Assembly (NCBI GenBank): GCA_947587565.1
Contig: CANPYA010000041.1
Coordinates: forward strand, 1-10,475
From: an uncultured Bacilli bacterium
Lineage (GTDB): Bacteria > Bacillota_I > Bacilli_A > RF39 > UBA660
Direction of reading: 5' to 3'
DNA length: 10,475 nucleotides
Position numbers and translations under genes: made by a program. The notes beneath the pieces are model-generated. The model did no database searches. It was not told where the DNA came from and saw nothing but the letters and a program-made list of their open reading frames with translations. This document shows, piece by piece, positions 1 to 6,811 of this stretch (the first letter of the stretch is position 1; every line of letters begins with the position of its first letter).

Positions 1-16
1 TTTCTTAATAAAAAAT

Positions 17-69
17 TAAGATTTATATAAGATTTAATTAATAAAATTTAGTTTAAAAACTTTTACAAT
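17..69 (+). promoter_or_regulatory. Candidate promoter with 11-bp-spaced direct repeat
   Basis: The nonamer TAAGATTTA occurs at 17-25 and again at 28-36, exactly 11 bp apart, which is one helical turn and the usual spacing of OmpR/PhoB-family half-sites. A possible -10 (TACAAT, 64-69) follows, with no good -35 at the expected place (41-46 reads ATAAAA). A further near-copy, TAAAATTTA, is at 42-50, out of phase. This is the only upstream region visible for the peptidase/two-component cluster. The base composition makes chance repeats likely, so the promoter call is tentative. Confidence 0.35.
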
Positions 70-91
70 ATCTTTAGGTGTTGAGAAGTTT

Positions 92-964
92 ATGAAAAAA
101 AGGACTAAAAGAAAAATTAAAAGAGTTACGAAAATATTGTTAATAATGGTTATGTTATTAACATTAATTCATTTTATAGTTAGAAAAAATGAACCCAATA
201 ATTATGAATTAGATAATAATTATAATGTTAATGATAGGAGTGATTATCAAAGTTATGATGATGTTTCTATTCTTAAGTATGAAAATGGAACAATTAAAGA
301 AAGATTAAAAAAAATGGCCAAGAATGAACCTAAAATAAATGCTATTCTTGCAAATTATAATAGTTATCCGGAAGAATTAATGGAAGCGTTATCAAGAAAT
401 ATGGAATTAACTAATTTTGTTCTTGATTATCCAGAAAATAAAGGTAAAGTTTATAGTAATACTATTGGCAATTTTAATGGTAGTATTCCCAAACTTTATC
501 AATGGGATGAAAGATGGGGATATGGTAGTTATGGCAAAAGTAATATTGCTATAAGTGGTTGTGGTCCCACGGCTTTAGCTATGATTGTTGCGGGTTTAAA
601 AAAAGATAATACGATTACACCTTATAAGGTAGCAAAATTATCAGAAAGCAAAGGCTACTATATTCCGAATGTGGGAACAACTTGGGATTTAATAACAAAA
701 GGTGGCGAATACTATGGCCTTAAAGTAAAAGAACTTCCTTTAGATGAAGAGGCTATTATTGAGGCTTTAAAAAATAATCATCCTATAATTTGTAGTATGC
801 GGAAAGGTGATTTTACGATTAATGGGCATTTTATTGTTTTAGCATCTTATGAAAATGGTAAAATAAAAGTAAATGATCCGAATAGTCAAATAAGAAGTAA
901 TATTTTATGGGATTACGATAGAATTAAACCCCAAATAAAAAATTTATGGGAATTTTCTTTATAA
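92..964 (+). CDS. Membrane-anchored C39-like (papain-fold) cysteine peptidase
   Basis: This 290-residue protein has a basic N-terminus and one hydrophobic anchor (about residues 14-31), then an acidic, Asn/Tyr-rich linker. A helical stretch (about 60-118) contains a YPEELMEAL segment and DYPENKGK. The catalytic domain fills about 130-290. The catalytic set of the Peptidase_C39_2 type is visible: Gln137 in the LYQWDERW segment (oxyanion hole), Cys157 in SGCGPTALAM, His246 in NGHFIVL, and Asp262 in VNDPNSQ. The active domain should lie outside the membrane. Family members cleave peptides or cell-wall cross-links; the substrate here is unknown. No ABC transporter domain is fused, so it is not a bacteriocin-processing C39 exporter. 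An AGGTG/GAGAAG stretch (76-88) is a modest ribosome site. It is 31 bp upstream of the response regulator and probably co-transcribed with it. Confidence 0.85.
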   Translation: MKKRTKRKIKRVTKILLIMVMLLTLIHFIVRKNEPNNYELDNNYNVNDRSDYQSYDDVSILKYENGTIKERLKKMAKNEPKINAILANYNSYPEELMEALSRNMELTNFVLDYPENKGKVYSNTIGNFNGSIPKLYQWDERWGYGSYGKSNIAISGCGPTALAMIVAGLKKDNTITPYKVAKLSESKGYYIPNVGTTWDLITKGGEYYGLKVKELPLDEEAIIEALKNNHPIICSMRKGDFTINGHFIVLASYENGKIKVNDPNSQIRSNILWDYDRIKPQIKNLWEFSL

Positions 965-970
965 ATAATA

Positions 971-979
971 TGATATAAT
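971..979 (+). promoter_or_regulatory. Possible extended -10 before the response regulator
   Basis: The gap between the peptidase and the response regulator contains TGATATAAT, a perfect extended -10 (TG at 971-972, TATAAT at 974-979). There is no convincing -35 (951-956 reads AATTTT). A start point near 985 would fall within the GAGAAG ribosome site (981-986), leaving only about 10 nt of leader before the ATG at 996. That makes it either a very short-leader internal promoter or chance in AT-rich DNA. Confidence 0.3.
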
Positions 980-995
980 TGAGAAGTGATGAGAT

Positions 996-1685
996 ATGAA
1001 TATTTTAGTCGTAGATGATGAAAAAGAAATTGCCGATTTAATTGAAATCTATTTAAAAAATGAAAACTATAATGTCTATAAATTTTATGAGAGTAAAGAT
1101 ATTTTAAAAACTTTAGAGGAAGTTCCGATTGATTTAGCTATTCTTGATGTTATGATGCCCGATATTGATGGCTTTGCTCTTTGTAATAAAATCCGGGAAA
1201 AATATATGTTTCCCATTATATTTGTAACTGCTAAAGTCGAAGCGATTGATAAAATAAATGGTTTTAATTTAGGAGCCGATGATTATATTACGAAACCTTT
1301 TCAACCTTTAGAGTTAGTCGCGAGAGTTAAAGCTCAATTAAGAAGATATACTAAATATAATCAAAATACTTTAAATAATGCTAATGTAATTGCCTTTCAA
1401 AACATAATGATTAATAATGAAACACACGAATTTTATTTTAATGATCAAAAAATTGAATTAACACCCATTGAATTTTCAATTATGTGGACTTTATGTTTAA
1501 ATCGGGGGTTTGTAGTTAAAACTGATGAATTATTTAAAGAGGTATGGCAAGAAAAATATTATGAAAATGATAATAATACGATTATGGTACATATTAGACA
1601 TTTAAGAGAAAAGATGCATGATACAGGTAAGAAGCCAAAGTATATTAAAACAATATGGGGAGTAGGTTATAAAATTGAAAAATAA
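996..1685 (+). CDS. VanR-like OmpR/PhoB-family response regulator
   Basis: This 229-residue protein is a two-domain DNA-binding response regulator of normal length. The receiver domain (about 1-115) has the acidic pocket D7/D8, the phospho-acceptor Asp51 in AILDVMMPDIDG, Thr78, and Lys100-Pro101 in DDYITKPF. A winged-helix DNA-binding domain follows (about 130-229), with a recognition helix near 193-207 (NTIMVHIRHLREKM) and the C-terminal wing KTIWGVGYKIEK. From memory, these stretches and the EIADLIEIYLKNENYNV segment closely match enterococcal VanR, so VanR-like is more specific than a generic OmpR call. No vanHAX genes are in view, so a role in glycopeptide resistance cannot be claimed. 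GAGAAG at 981-986 supports the ATG start. The kinase gene overlaps its end, so the pair is translationally coupled. Likely targets are the promoters at 17-69 and 2777-2838 (inference). Confidence 0.95.
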   Translation: MNILVVDDEKEIADLIEIYLKNENYNVYKFYESKDILKTLEEVPIDLAILDVMMPDIDGFALCNKIREKYMFPIIFVTAKVEAIDKINGFNLGADDYITKPFQPLELVARVKAQLRRYTKYNQNTLNNANVIAFQNIMINNETHEFYFNDQKIELTPIEFSIMWTLCLNRGFVVKTDELFKEVWQEKYYENDNNTIMVHIRHLREKMHDTGKKPKYIKTIWGVGYKIEK

Positions 1686-2772
1686 AGTTAATTTTGTGGA
1701 AAAATTTATAAAAAAAGCCCTAATGCAAATCATTATATGGACAGTTATCATTTATGTTATTTATAAATTATTAGATTTATATTTTGATTTAGCGGAATTT
1801 CAATGGGTATATGATTTTTCAGCGGATTTATATTATAGTTTAAAAAATAATTATATTAATAATAATTTGCTTTTTATAGTGGGTTTTGTTGTATGGACTA
1901 CCGGAGTTTTGGTTATTATTATAAGACTTTTAATTAAGTTTAAAAATGTGATTAATTATTTAACTAAAGCCATTAATGAGTTATATGATAAGAACGCAGA
2001 TTTTATTGAACTACCTATTGAACTAGAAGACTTTCAACAAAAATTAAATAATTTAAAAAAAGAATCTCTAAAAAATGAAAGAATGGCCAGAGAAACTGAG
2101 CAAAGAAAAAATGATTTAATTGTCTATTTAGCTCATGATTTAAAAACTCCTTTAACATCCACCATTGGTTATTTATCTCTTTTAGATGAAGTTAAGGATA
2201 TGCCAAATAGTCAACGTGAAAAATATATTAAGACTGCTTTAAATAAAGCCAATAAATTAGAAGATTTAATTAATGAATTATTTGATATAGCTCGGTTTAA
2301 TACCGAAACGATTGTAATAAATAAAGAGGATTTAGATTTAAATATGATGCTTGAACAATTAATTGATGAGTTTTATCCTATTCTTGAAGAAAATAATAAG
2401 AAAATAAATATGGAATATAAAGATGATTTAAAAATACTTGGCGATTCTGATAAAATAGCGCGAGTATTTAGTAATTTAATAAAGAATGCCATTTATTATA
2501 GTAAAGATGATGATATTGTTATTAAAACATTTAAAGAAAATAATAATGCTATTGTGGAAATTATCAATAAAGGGGGGTTACCTAAAGAACAACTAGAAAA
2601 AATATTTGAAAAATTTTATCGAGCAGATTCTTCCCGAAATTCGAAAACGGGTGGTAGTGGCTTAGGACTCGCTATTGCTAAAGAAATAGTGGAATTACAT
2701 AATGGTAAAATAACGGCTACAAGTGATAATGGCTATACTAAGTTTCGGGTAGAATTACCAAAAGAAAATTAA
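1675..2772 (+). CDS. VanS-like sensor histidine kinase
   Basis: This 365-residue membrane kinase is the partner of the upstream regulator. Two hydrophobic segments (about 16-36 and 64-87) flank an extracytoplasmic loop of only about 27 residues. A HAMP-like/coiled linker (about 88-145) follows. The H-box is YLAHDLKTPLTS with phospho-acceptor His154. The ATPase domain shows the N-box (N267, N271 in NLIKNAIYYS), a divergent G1 region (INKGG, 298-301), the F-box FEKFYRADSS (311-320) and the G2 box GGSGLGLA (326-333). The EQRKNDLIVYLAHDLKTPLT region recalls VanS from memory. The start codon is TTG, lying 11 nt inside the regulator gene with GGGGAG at 1657-1662 upstream. A GTG at codon 8 is a weaker alternative. 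The short loop suggests sensing within or at the membrane, possibly with help from the ABC transporter encoded downstream (inference). Confidence 0.93.
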   Translation: MKNKVNFVEKFIKKALMQIIIWTVIIYVIYKLLDLYFDLAEFQWVYDFSADLYYSLKNNYINNNLLFIVGFVVWTTGVLVIIIRLLIKFKNVINYLTKAINELYDKNADFIELPIELEDFQQKLNNLKKESLKNERMARETEQRKNDLIVYLAHDLKTPLTSTIGYLSLLDEVKDMPNSQREKYIKTALNKANKLEDLINELFDIARFNTETIVINKEDLDLNMMLEQLIDEFYPILEENNKKINMEYKDDLKILGDSDKIARVFSNLIKNAIYYSKDDDIVIKTFKENNNAIVEIINKGGLPKEQLEKIFEKFYRADSSRNSKTGGSGLGLAIAKEIVELHNGKITATSDNGYTKFRVELPKEN

Positions 2773-2776
2773 TTTT

Positions 2777-2838
2777 TTCACAAAAATTTCAAAAAAATTC
2801 AAAAAATGCTATTTAATTTATCTTTATTATGTTATAAT
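2777..2838 (+). promoter_or_regulatory. Activator-type promoter with three phased TTCA repeats
   Basis: This intergenic stretch contains a perfect extended -10, TGTTATAAT (TG at 2830-2831, TATAAT at 2833-2838). The -35 position (2810-2815) is poor. Upstream lie three direct repeats, TTCACA at 2777-2782, TTCAAA at 2788-2793 and TTCAAA at 2798-2803, each followed by an A-tract and spaced 11 and 10 bp apart. Tandem hexamers on one face of the helix in front of a promoter with a weak -35 are typical of OmpR/PhoB-family activation sites. The adjacent VanR-like regulator is the obvious candidate to bind here (inference). The A-tracts could also bend the DNA without any protein. Confidence 0.55.
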
Positions 2839-2874
2839 TTTGACAATAGAGAATAATAAGAGGTTGCATTAAGA

Positions 2875-3522
2875 ATGGAAAAAAAGAAGAAAAATAGTAA
2901 AGAGAATGTTGTAATATATAACAACCATGGTATAAAAATTGAAAAAACTCCAAAAGATAAAGAAGTAAGTGAAGCAGAAAGAATAAAATTAAAAGATATA
3001 ATGGCTACTCTTAAGTTTAGTTCTTTAGTAGGTATAGTTGTAAATGCCATTTTTGTATTAACAACAATAATTTTATGTGTTTTAGCTTTACTTAATATAA
3101 ATGTCACTCCCGAAGAAGAATTAATAAATAATGAATCTGTTGTATCGTATATATCTAAAGTAAATAATAATTCTATAGAAGATACTAAATACGAAATATC
3201 TATTAGTAGTAAAGGTGAATTAATTGTTTTTGATGTAGTATTTCCTAGTTTATTTATTTTGAGCTCTTTAATTTGTATGATTGTTTTCTGTAGTAAAATG
3301 CAAACATTTACGGCTAAGGTTAAAACAGATAAAGAGTTATTTACTAAACAAAAGCTTAAAGAACTTACTATTTTAAGCGAATGGTTACAATTAGCGGGAT
3401 TTACTCTGATGTTTGTTTTTGGCTTTTATTATATTATAGGATATTTATTCTTTGTTTTAATATTGGAAATTATATTATATTTATTTAATTATTGTGTAAA
3501 TTACAATCGAAATAAAAACTAA
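2875..3522 (+). CDS. Membrane protein of unknown function, first gene of ABC/M13 operon
   Basis: I do not recognise this 215-residue protein. It has a highly charged cytoplasmic N-terminus (about 1-45, with MEKKKKNSKEN), a first membrane helix (about 49-73), and an acidic stretch of about 45 residues (74-118, ending ISISSKGEL) that is probably extracytoplasmic. A second helix (about 120-140) is followed by a basic cytoplasmic segment (KTDKELFTKQKLKE, 150-163). A long hydrophobic C-terminal stretch (about 172-205) is enough for one or two helices. AAGAGG at 2858-2863 precedes the ATG by a normal distance. It is separated from the permease by 20 bp and lies immediately downstream of the candidate regulated promoter, so it is probably an accessory or sensor subunit of the system (inference). 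An overlapping minus-strand frame is a shadow. Confidence 0.8.
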   Translation: MEKKKKNSKENVVIYNNHGIKIEKTPKDKEVSEAERIKLKDIMATLKFSSLVGIVVNAIFVLTTIILCVLALLNINVTPEEELINNESVVSYISKVNNNSIEDTKYEISISSKGELIVFDVVFPSLFILSSLICMIVFCSKMQTFTAKVKTDKELFTKQKLKELTILSEWLQLAGFTLMFVFGFYYIIGYLFFVLILEIILYLFNYCVNYNRNKN

Positions 3523-3542
3523 AGGGAAAGTAGTGTGAAATA

Positions 3543-6065
3543 GTGAAAATATTTTTAAAACATATTTTAAGGAATTTAAAGGAAAATAAAAAAAGATCAT
3601 TTTTAATAATGATGTCGTTAATATTTACATCGATGTTTATTGCTATAATTATTTCGGCAACTAATTTTTTAATTAATTTAGAAGATGTTGCAAAAACGGC
3701 CTTAACTGGAGGTTATGATTATTTAGTAGTTAATAAAGATGATTCACCAATAACTAAGGAACAAGAAGATGCAGTATTAAATACTAATATAACAAAAGTT
3801 AGTGAATTTGATGATTTTGGCTATATAAAAGTAAAAGATAAAGATTATCTAATGTATATTTATGGTACTGATACTAACATATCTTATAAAGTGGGAATTC
3901 TTTCCCAAGAGAATAATCAAGGATATACTTTAAAAGAAAATGAAATTGTAGTATTAGAAGATGAATTAAAAGATTTAAATTTAAAAATAGGAGATAAAAT
4001 AACTTTTTATAATTCAAAAGGTAATCCTTATGAATTAACAATTGCTAAAACTATTAAAAATGATTTAGATTTATCGTATACTAAAGAAGAATTTTATACA
4101 TTTGGTACAAGTTTAGAAACCTTTAAAAAAATTACGGAAAGTGAAAAATTAGAAAACTATTCATATTATATTTCCTTTAATGAAAAACTAGATGAAGATG
4201 CACGAGAAAAATTTGAAAACAAATGTGAAGAAATAGGCTTAAAATTAGTTGAGCCTCCAGATTCTCTCAATATTATGGGAATGCTTGGGATTATTATTCC
4301 AATTTTAATTATTGCAATAATGTTATTAGCGGTAATTGTCTATTTTGTAAATAGTTCTTTTGTAAAAATAATATTAAATGAACGGGTTCCTGTAATGGGG
4401 ACCTTTAGAAGTGTAGGGGCTACTTCTAAAAAAGTTGATAGAATATTAATTTTAGAAATGACAATGTATGGTTTAATTTCGGGAATTATTGGCTCTATTT
4501 TAGGCTTTGTTATTTTCCGAGCAATAATAAAATATTTATTTATTCCTTTTATGTCAGATCAAATAATTGGTTATAATTTTGATTTTGTTTTAAAAGCAAT
4601 TGATAATAGTGTATTTAGCATCTTAATAATTAGTATTTTAAGTGTTACAATATTTCAAATATTAATTTCATTAAAAGATATATTTGCCAGTGGTAAAAAG
4701 AGTATCAAAGATTGTATTTTTAGTAAATATGATGATATTCAAATTATTCAAGTTAAAAATTTAATAATTGGTATAACATTTTTAATAATAGGTATTATTG
4801 CAATAGTTTTAAAAAATAAATTGAATGTCTTATGGGGAGTATTAGGAATAGTATCTTTATTTGTTTCTATTTCGAAATTGTTGCCTTTTATATTTAATTT
4901 TGTCTTTAGTAAGATTAAGTTTAAAAATCCGGTTTATAAAATAGCTTGTAGTAATATATCTAATAGTAAACTACAAATAAGTAATAGTGTAATTTTATGT
5001 GTTTTATTAAGTATTATAATTATCTTAATTTCATTTGCTAATAGTGAAAAAAGAGAAAATTTAGACCTTAATGATAAATATAGCTTTGATTCATATATAG
5101 ATATTACATCAGCAACTGAAGAAGATGTCAATGATATATTATTCCTTGATGGAATTAAAAGTGCAGCGAAACTGTATATGGGTAATTTAACTGGTTCTGA
5201 GGCCTATTTAGCTAATAATACATTATCAACATTTTATCTTTTAGCTACAGACAATGCTGAAACATTAATTGATGTTAATAAAAAATATGAAGGTATTGAC
5301 AAGGAAATGCTAAGTAATTTAACACAAAATGAAATAATAATATCAAGAGAAGATGCTCAAAAATATGATATAGAGATTGGTGATTATATTTATTTAACTA
5401 ATGTTTTGAAAAAGGAACATTTTGATGTTGAATTGCCTGTCTATTTAAAAGTTGTGGGATTCCAAGATTATAGTTCCAAAATGGCCTTTATTAGTATGGA
5501 TTTAATGAATGAATTAACCAATATTGGTTTAGTTTCTGCTTATGAAGAGTTATATCTTTTAGCTGAAGATAATGTTGATATTACTAAAAATATTAATAAG
5601 TTATTAGAAGAAAGACAAATTTCTGATCGGGCTTTAACTTTAGATGAATATCTACAAAGTTTAGAAGATGAGACAGCAAGTTTTTATACTATTATAATTA
5701 TTGTTTGTATTCTTTTAGCATTAATAGTTCTTATTTGTTTAATTAATAATCAAAAGATTAGTTTCTTACAAAGGAAAAAAGAATTAGCAACATTAAATTC
5801 AATTTGTATGAGTAGAAAACAACTTAAAAAAATGATTACAGCGGAAATTATGTTAGCTTTTGTAATATCTAGTTTAATAGCCTTTATATATGCAATTTTA
5901 TTTACTATTATAGTTTCCCAAATTATAGATATAAAATTAGTTATAACGTTTAAGAGTATAATAATTATATTTATAATTATGGCGATTGTCATGTATTGGG
6001 TTAGTCGAAAGATAAGAAAAAATGTTAATAAAATAAATATTATTGATGAAATTAAATATGAATAG
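3543..6065 (+). CDS. FtsX-like (MacB/SalY-type) ABC permease with two extracytoplasmic domains
   Basis: This 840-residue ABC permease has a GTG start. About ten hydrophobic helices are visible: 20-40, 247-272, 303-330, 355-378, 405-423, 429-452, 480-499, 714-736, 765-792 and 800-822. Two large extracytoplasmic domains (about 45-245 and 500-712) lie between helices 1/2 and 7/8. The protein is an internal duplication. Each half has a matching NEI...IGD...N strand motif in its outer domain (about 133-157 and 596-620) and an FtsX-type cytoplasmic coupling segment (RVPVMGTFRSVGAT at 281-294; RKKELATLNSICMS at 744-757). Family members of this mechanotransmission class move or extract hydrophobic peptides or lipids, or confer antimicrobial-peptide resistance; the substrate is unknown. 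BceB-type permeases have one large outer domain, so this is not a simple BceB. Earlier GTGs (3533, 3535) stop at once; the GGGAAAG ribosome site is at 3524-3530. The ATPase follows 11 bp downstream. Confidence 0.92.
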   Translation: MKIFLKHILRNLKENKKRSFLIMMSLIFTSMFIAIIISATNFLINLEDVAKTALTGGYDYLVVNKDDSPITKEQEDAVLNTNITKVSEFDDFGYIKVKDKDYLMYIYGTDTNISYKVGILSQENNQGYTLKENEIVVLEDELKDLNLKIGDKITFYNSKGNPYELTIAKTIKNDLDLSYTKEEFYTFGTSLETFKKITESEKLENYSYYISFNEKLDEDAREKFENKCEEIGLKLVEPPDSLNIMGMLGIIIPILIIAIMLLAVIVYFVNSSFVKIILNERVPVMGTFRSVGATSKKVDRILILEMTMYGLISGIIGSILGFVIFRAIIKYLFIPFMSDQIIGYNFDFVLKAIDNSVFSILIISILSVTIFQILISLKDIFASGKKSIKDCIFSKYDDIQIIQVKNLIIGITFLIIGIIAIVLKNKLNVLWGVLGIVSLFVSISKLLPFIFNFVFSKIKFKNPVYKIACSNISNSKLQISNSVILCVLLSIIIILISFANSEKRENLDLNDKYSFDSYIDITSATEEDVNDILFLDGIKSAAKLYMGNLTGSEAYLANNTLSTFYLLATDNAETLIDVNKKYEGIDKEMLSNLTQNEIIISREDAQKYDIEIGDYIYLTNVLKKEHFDVELPVYLKVVGFQDYSSKMAFISMDLMNELTNIGLVSAYEELYLLAEDNVDITKNINKLLEERQISDRALTLDEYLQSLEDETASFYTIIIIVCILLALIVLICLINNQKISFLQRKKELATLNSICMSRKQLKKMITAEIMLAFVISSLIAFIYAILFTIIVSQIIDIKLVITFKSIIIIFIIMAIVMYWVSRKIRKNVNKINIIDEIKYE

Positions 6066-6076
6066 GAGTGAAGATA

Positions 6077-6793
6077 ATGGAAGAAAATAATAATGTTGGA
6101 TTAGCAAATAATGGATTAAATGATCAAATTATTTTGGAATTACAAGATTTAAGAAAAGTATTTAAAAACGGTGATATTGAATTAGAAGTATTAAAAGGAA
6201 TTAATTTAAAAGTAAAAAAAGGAGATTTTATCTTCTTAATGGGTGAATCTGGTAGTGGTAAATCAACATTACTTTATCAAATTGGTTGTTTAGATGAACC
6301 AACTAGTGGGAAAGTTTTAATTAATGGCCAAGATATTAATCAAATGAAAGAAGAAGATAAAGCTAAATTACGAAGAGAAAAATTAGGTTTTGTATTTCAA
6401 TTTTATAATTTGATACCTAATTTAAATGTTGAAGATAATATTATGTTACCGGTAATAATGGATGGTAAAAATCCTAAACAATATGAAGCAAAACTACAAG
6501 ATATTTTAAATATTGTTGGGTTGTCTGATAAAAGAAAATATTTTCCCCGCCAACTTTCAGGGGGTCAACAACAAAGAGTATCTATAGCTAGAGCCATTAT
6601 AATGGAACCAGACTTATTACTTGCGGATGAACCAACCGGAAATTTGGATAGTGTTTCGACAAGAGAAATTATGGAATTATTTAAAAGATTAAATGATGAA
6701 AAAAATATTACCATTATCCAAGTTACCCATTCTCATGAAGTAGTTTCTTATGGCAAGACTGTAATTAATTTAAAAGATGGTATGATTTTTTAA
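6077..6793 (+). CDS. MacB/LolD-type ABC transporter ATP-binding protein
   Basis: This 238-residue nucleotide-binding subunit powers the FtsX-like permease encoded just upstream. All motifs are intact: Walker A GESGSGKST (56-64), Q-loop Gln108 in VFQFYNLIP, signature LSGGQQQR (160-167), Walker B LLLADE with catalytic Glu185, D-loop GNLD, and switch His218 in VTHSH. The VFQFYNLIPNLNVEDN stretch is typical of the MacB/LolD/FtsE-like class that pairs with FtsX-type permeases. I chose the ATG at 6077 over the in-frame GTG at 6068. AGGAG at 6064-6068 sits 8 nt before the ATG but overlaps the GTG. The extra N-terminal stretch (about 1-19, Asn-rich) before the core domain is short and non-conserved in appearance. 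The permease stop (TAG, 6063-6065) overlaps this ribosome site, so the two are tightly coupled. Confidence 0.95.
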   Translation: MEENNNVGLANNGLNDQIILELQDLRKVFKNGDIELEVLKGINLKVKKGDFIFLMGESGSGKSTLLYQIGCLDEPTSGKVLINGQDINQMKEEDKAKLRREKLGFVFQFYNLIPNLNVEDNIMLPVIMDGKNPKQYEAKLQDILNIVGLSDKRKYFPRQLSGGQQQRVSIARAIIMEPDLLLADEPTGNLDSVSTREIMELFKRLNDEKNITIIQVTHSHEVVSYGKTVINLKDGMIF

Positions 6794-6811
6794 AAAAGGA
6801 GAGTAATATTT

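Noticed and set aside
4..20. Hairpin CTTAAT-AAAAA-ATTAAG at the window start as a terminator of an upstream gene
   Set aside because: The stem is only six mostly A/T pairs and no clean T-run follows; it is too weak to call.
92..964. Bacteriocin leader-cleaving C39 peptidase
   Set aside because: Those are fused to ABC exporters; this is a stand-alone anchored protein with an outside catalytic domain, and no double-glycine precursor peptide was found nearby.
996..2772. Calling the pair vanR/vanS of a glycopeptide resistance cluster
   Set aside because: The resemblance is strong, but no vanH, ligase, vanX or vanY gene is present in the window and such pairs occur in many unrelated loci.
2806..2856. 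Possible 16-codon leader peptide (MLFNLSLLCYNFDNRE)
   Set aside because: It has no ribosome site and spans the -10 of the operon promoter, so it would not be transcribed from it.
2832..3107. Minus-strand open frame of 91 residues
   Set aside because: It lies opposite the 215-residue membrane protein and the operon promoter, with low-complexity Phe/Ser/Leu content and no ribosome site; it is a shadow.
4934..5131. Minus-strand open frame of 65 residues
   Set aside because: It is wholly inside the permease gene, with no ribosome site or recognisable sequence.
5750..5992. Minus-strand open frame of 80 residues
   Set aside because: It is antisense to the permease C-terminal helices; its Ile-rich sequence mirrors the AT-rich coding strand.
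6068..6076. GTG start for the ATPase three codons earlier
   Set aside because: The AGGAG ribosome site overlaps this GTG and is ideally spaced for the ATG at 6077.
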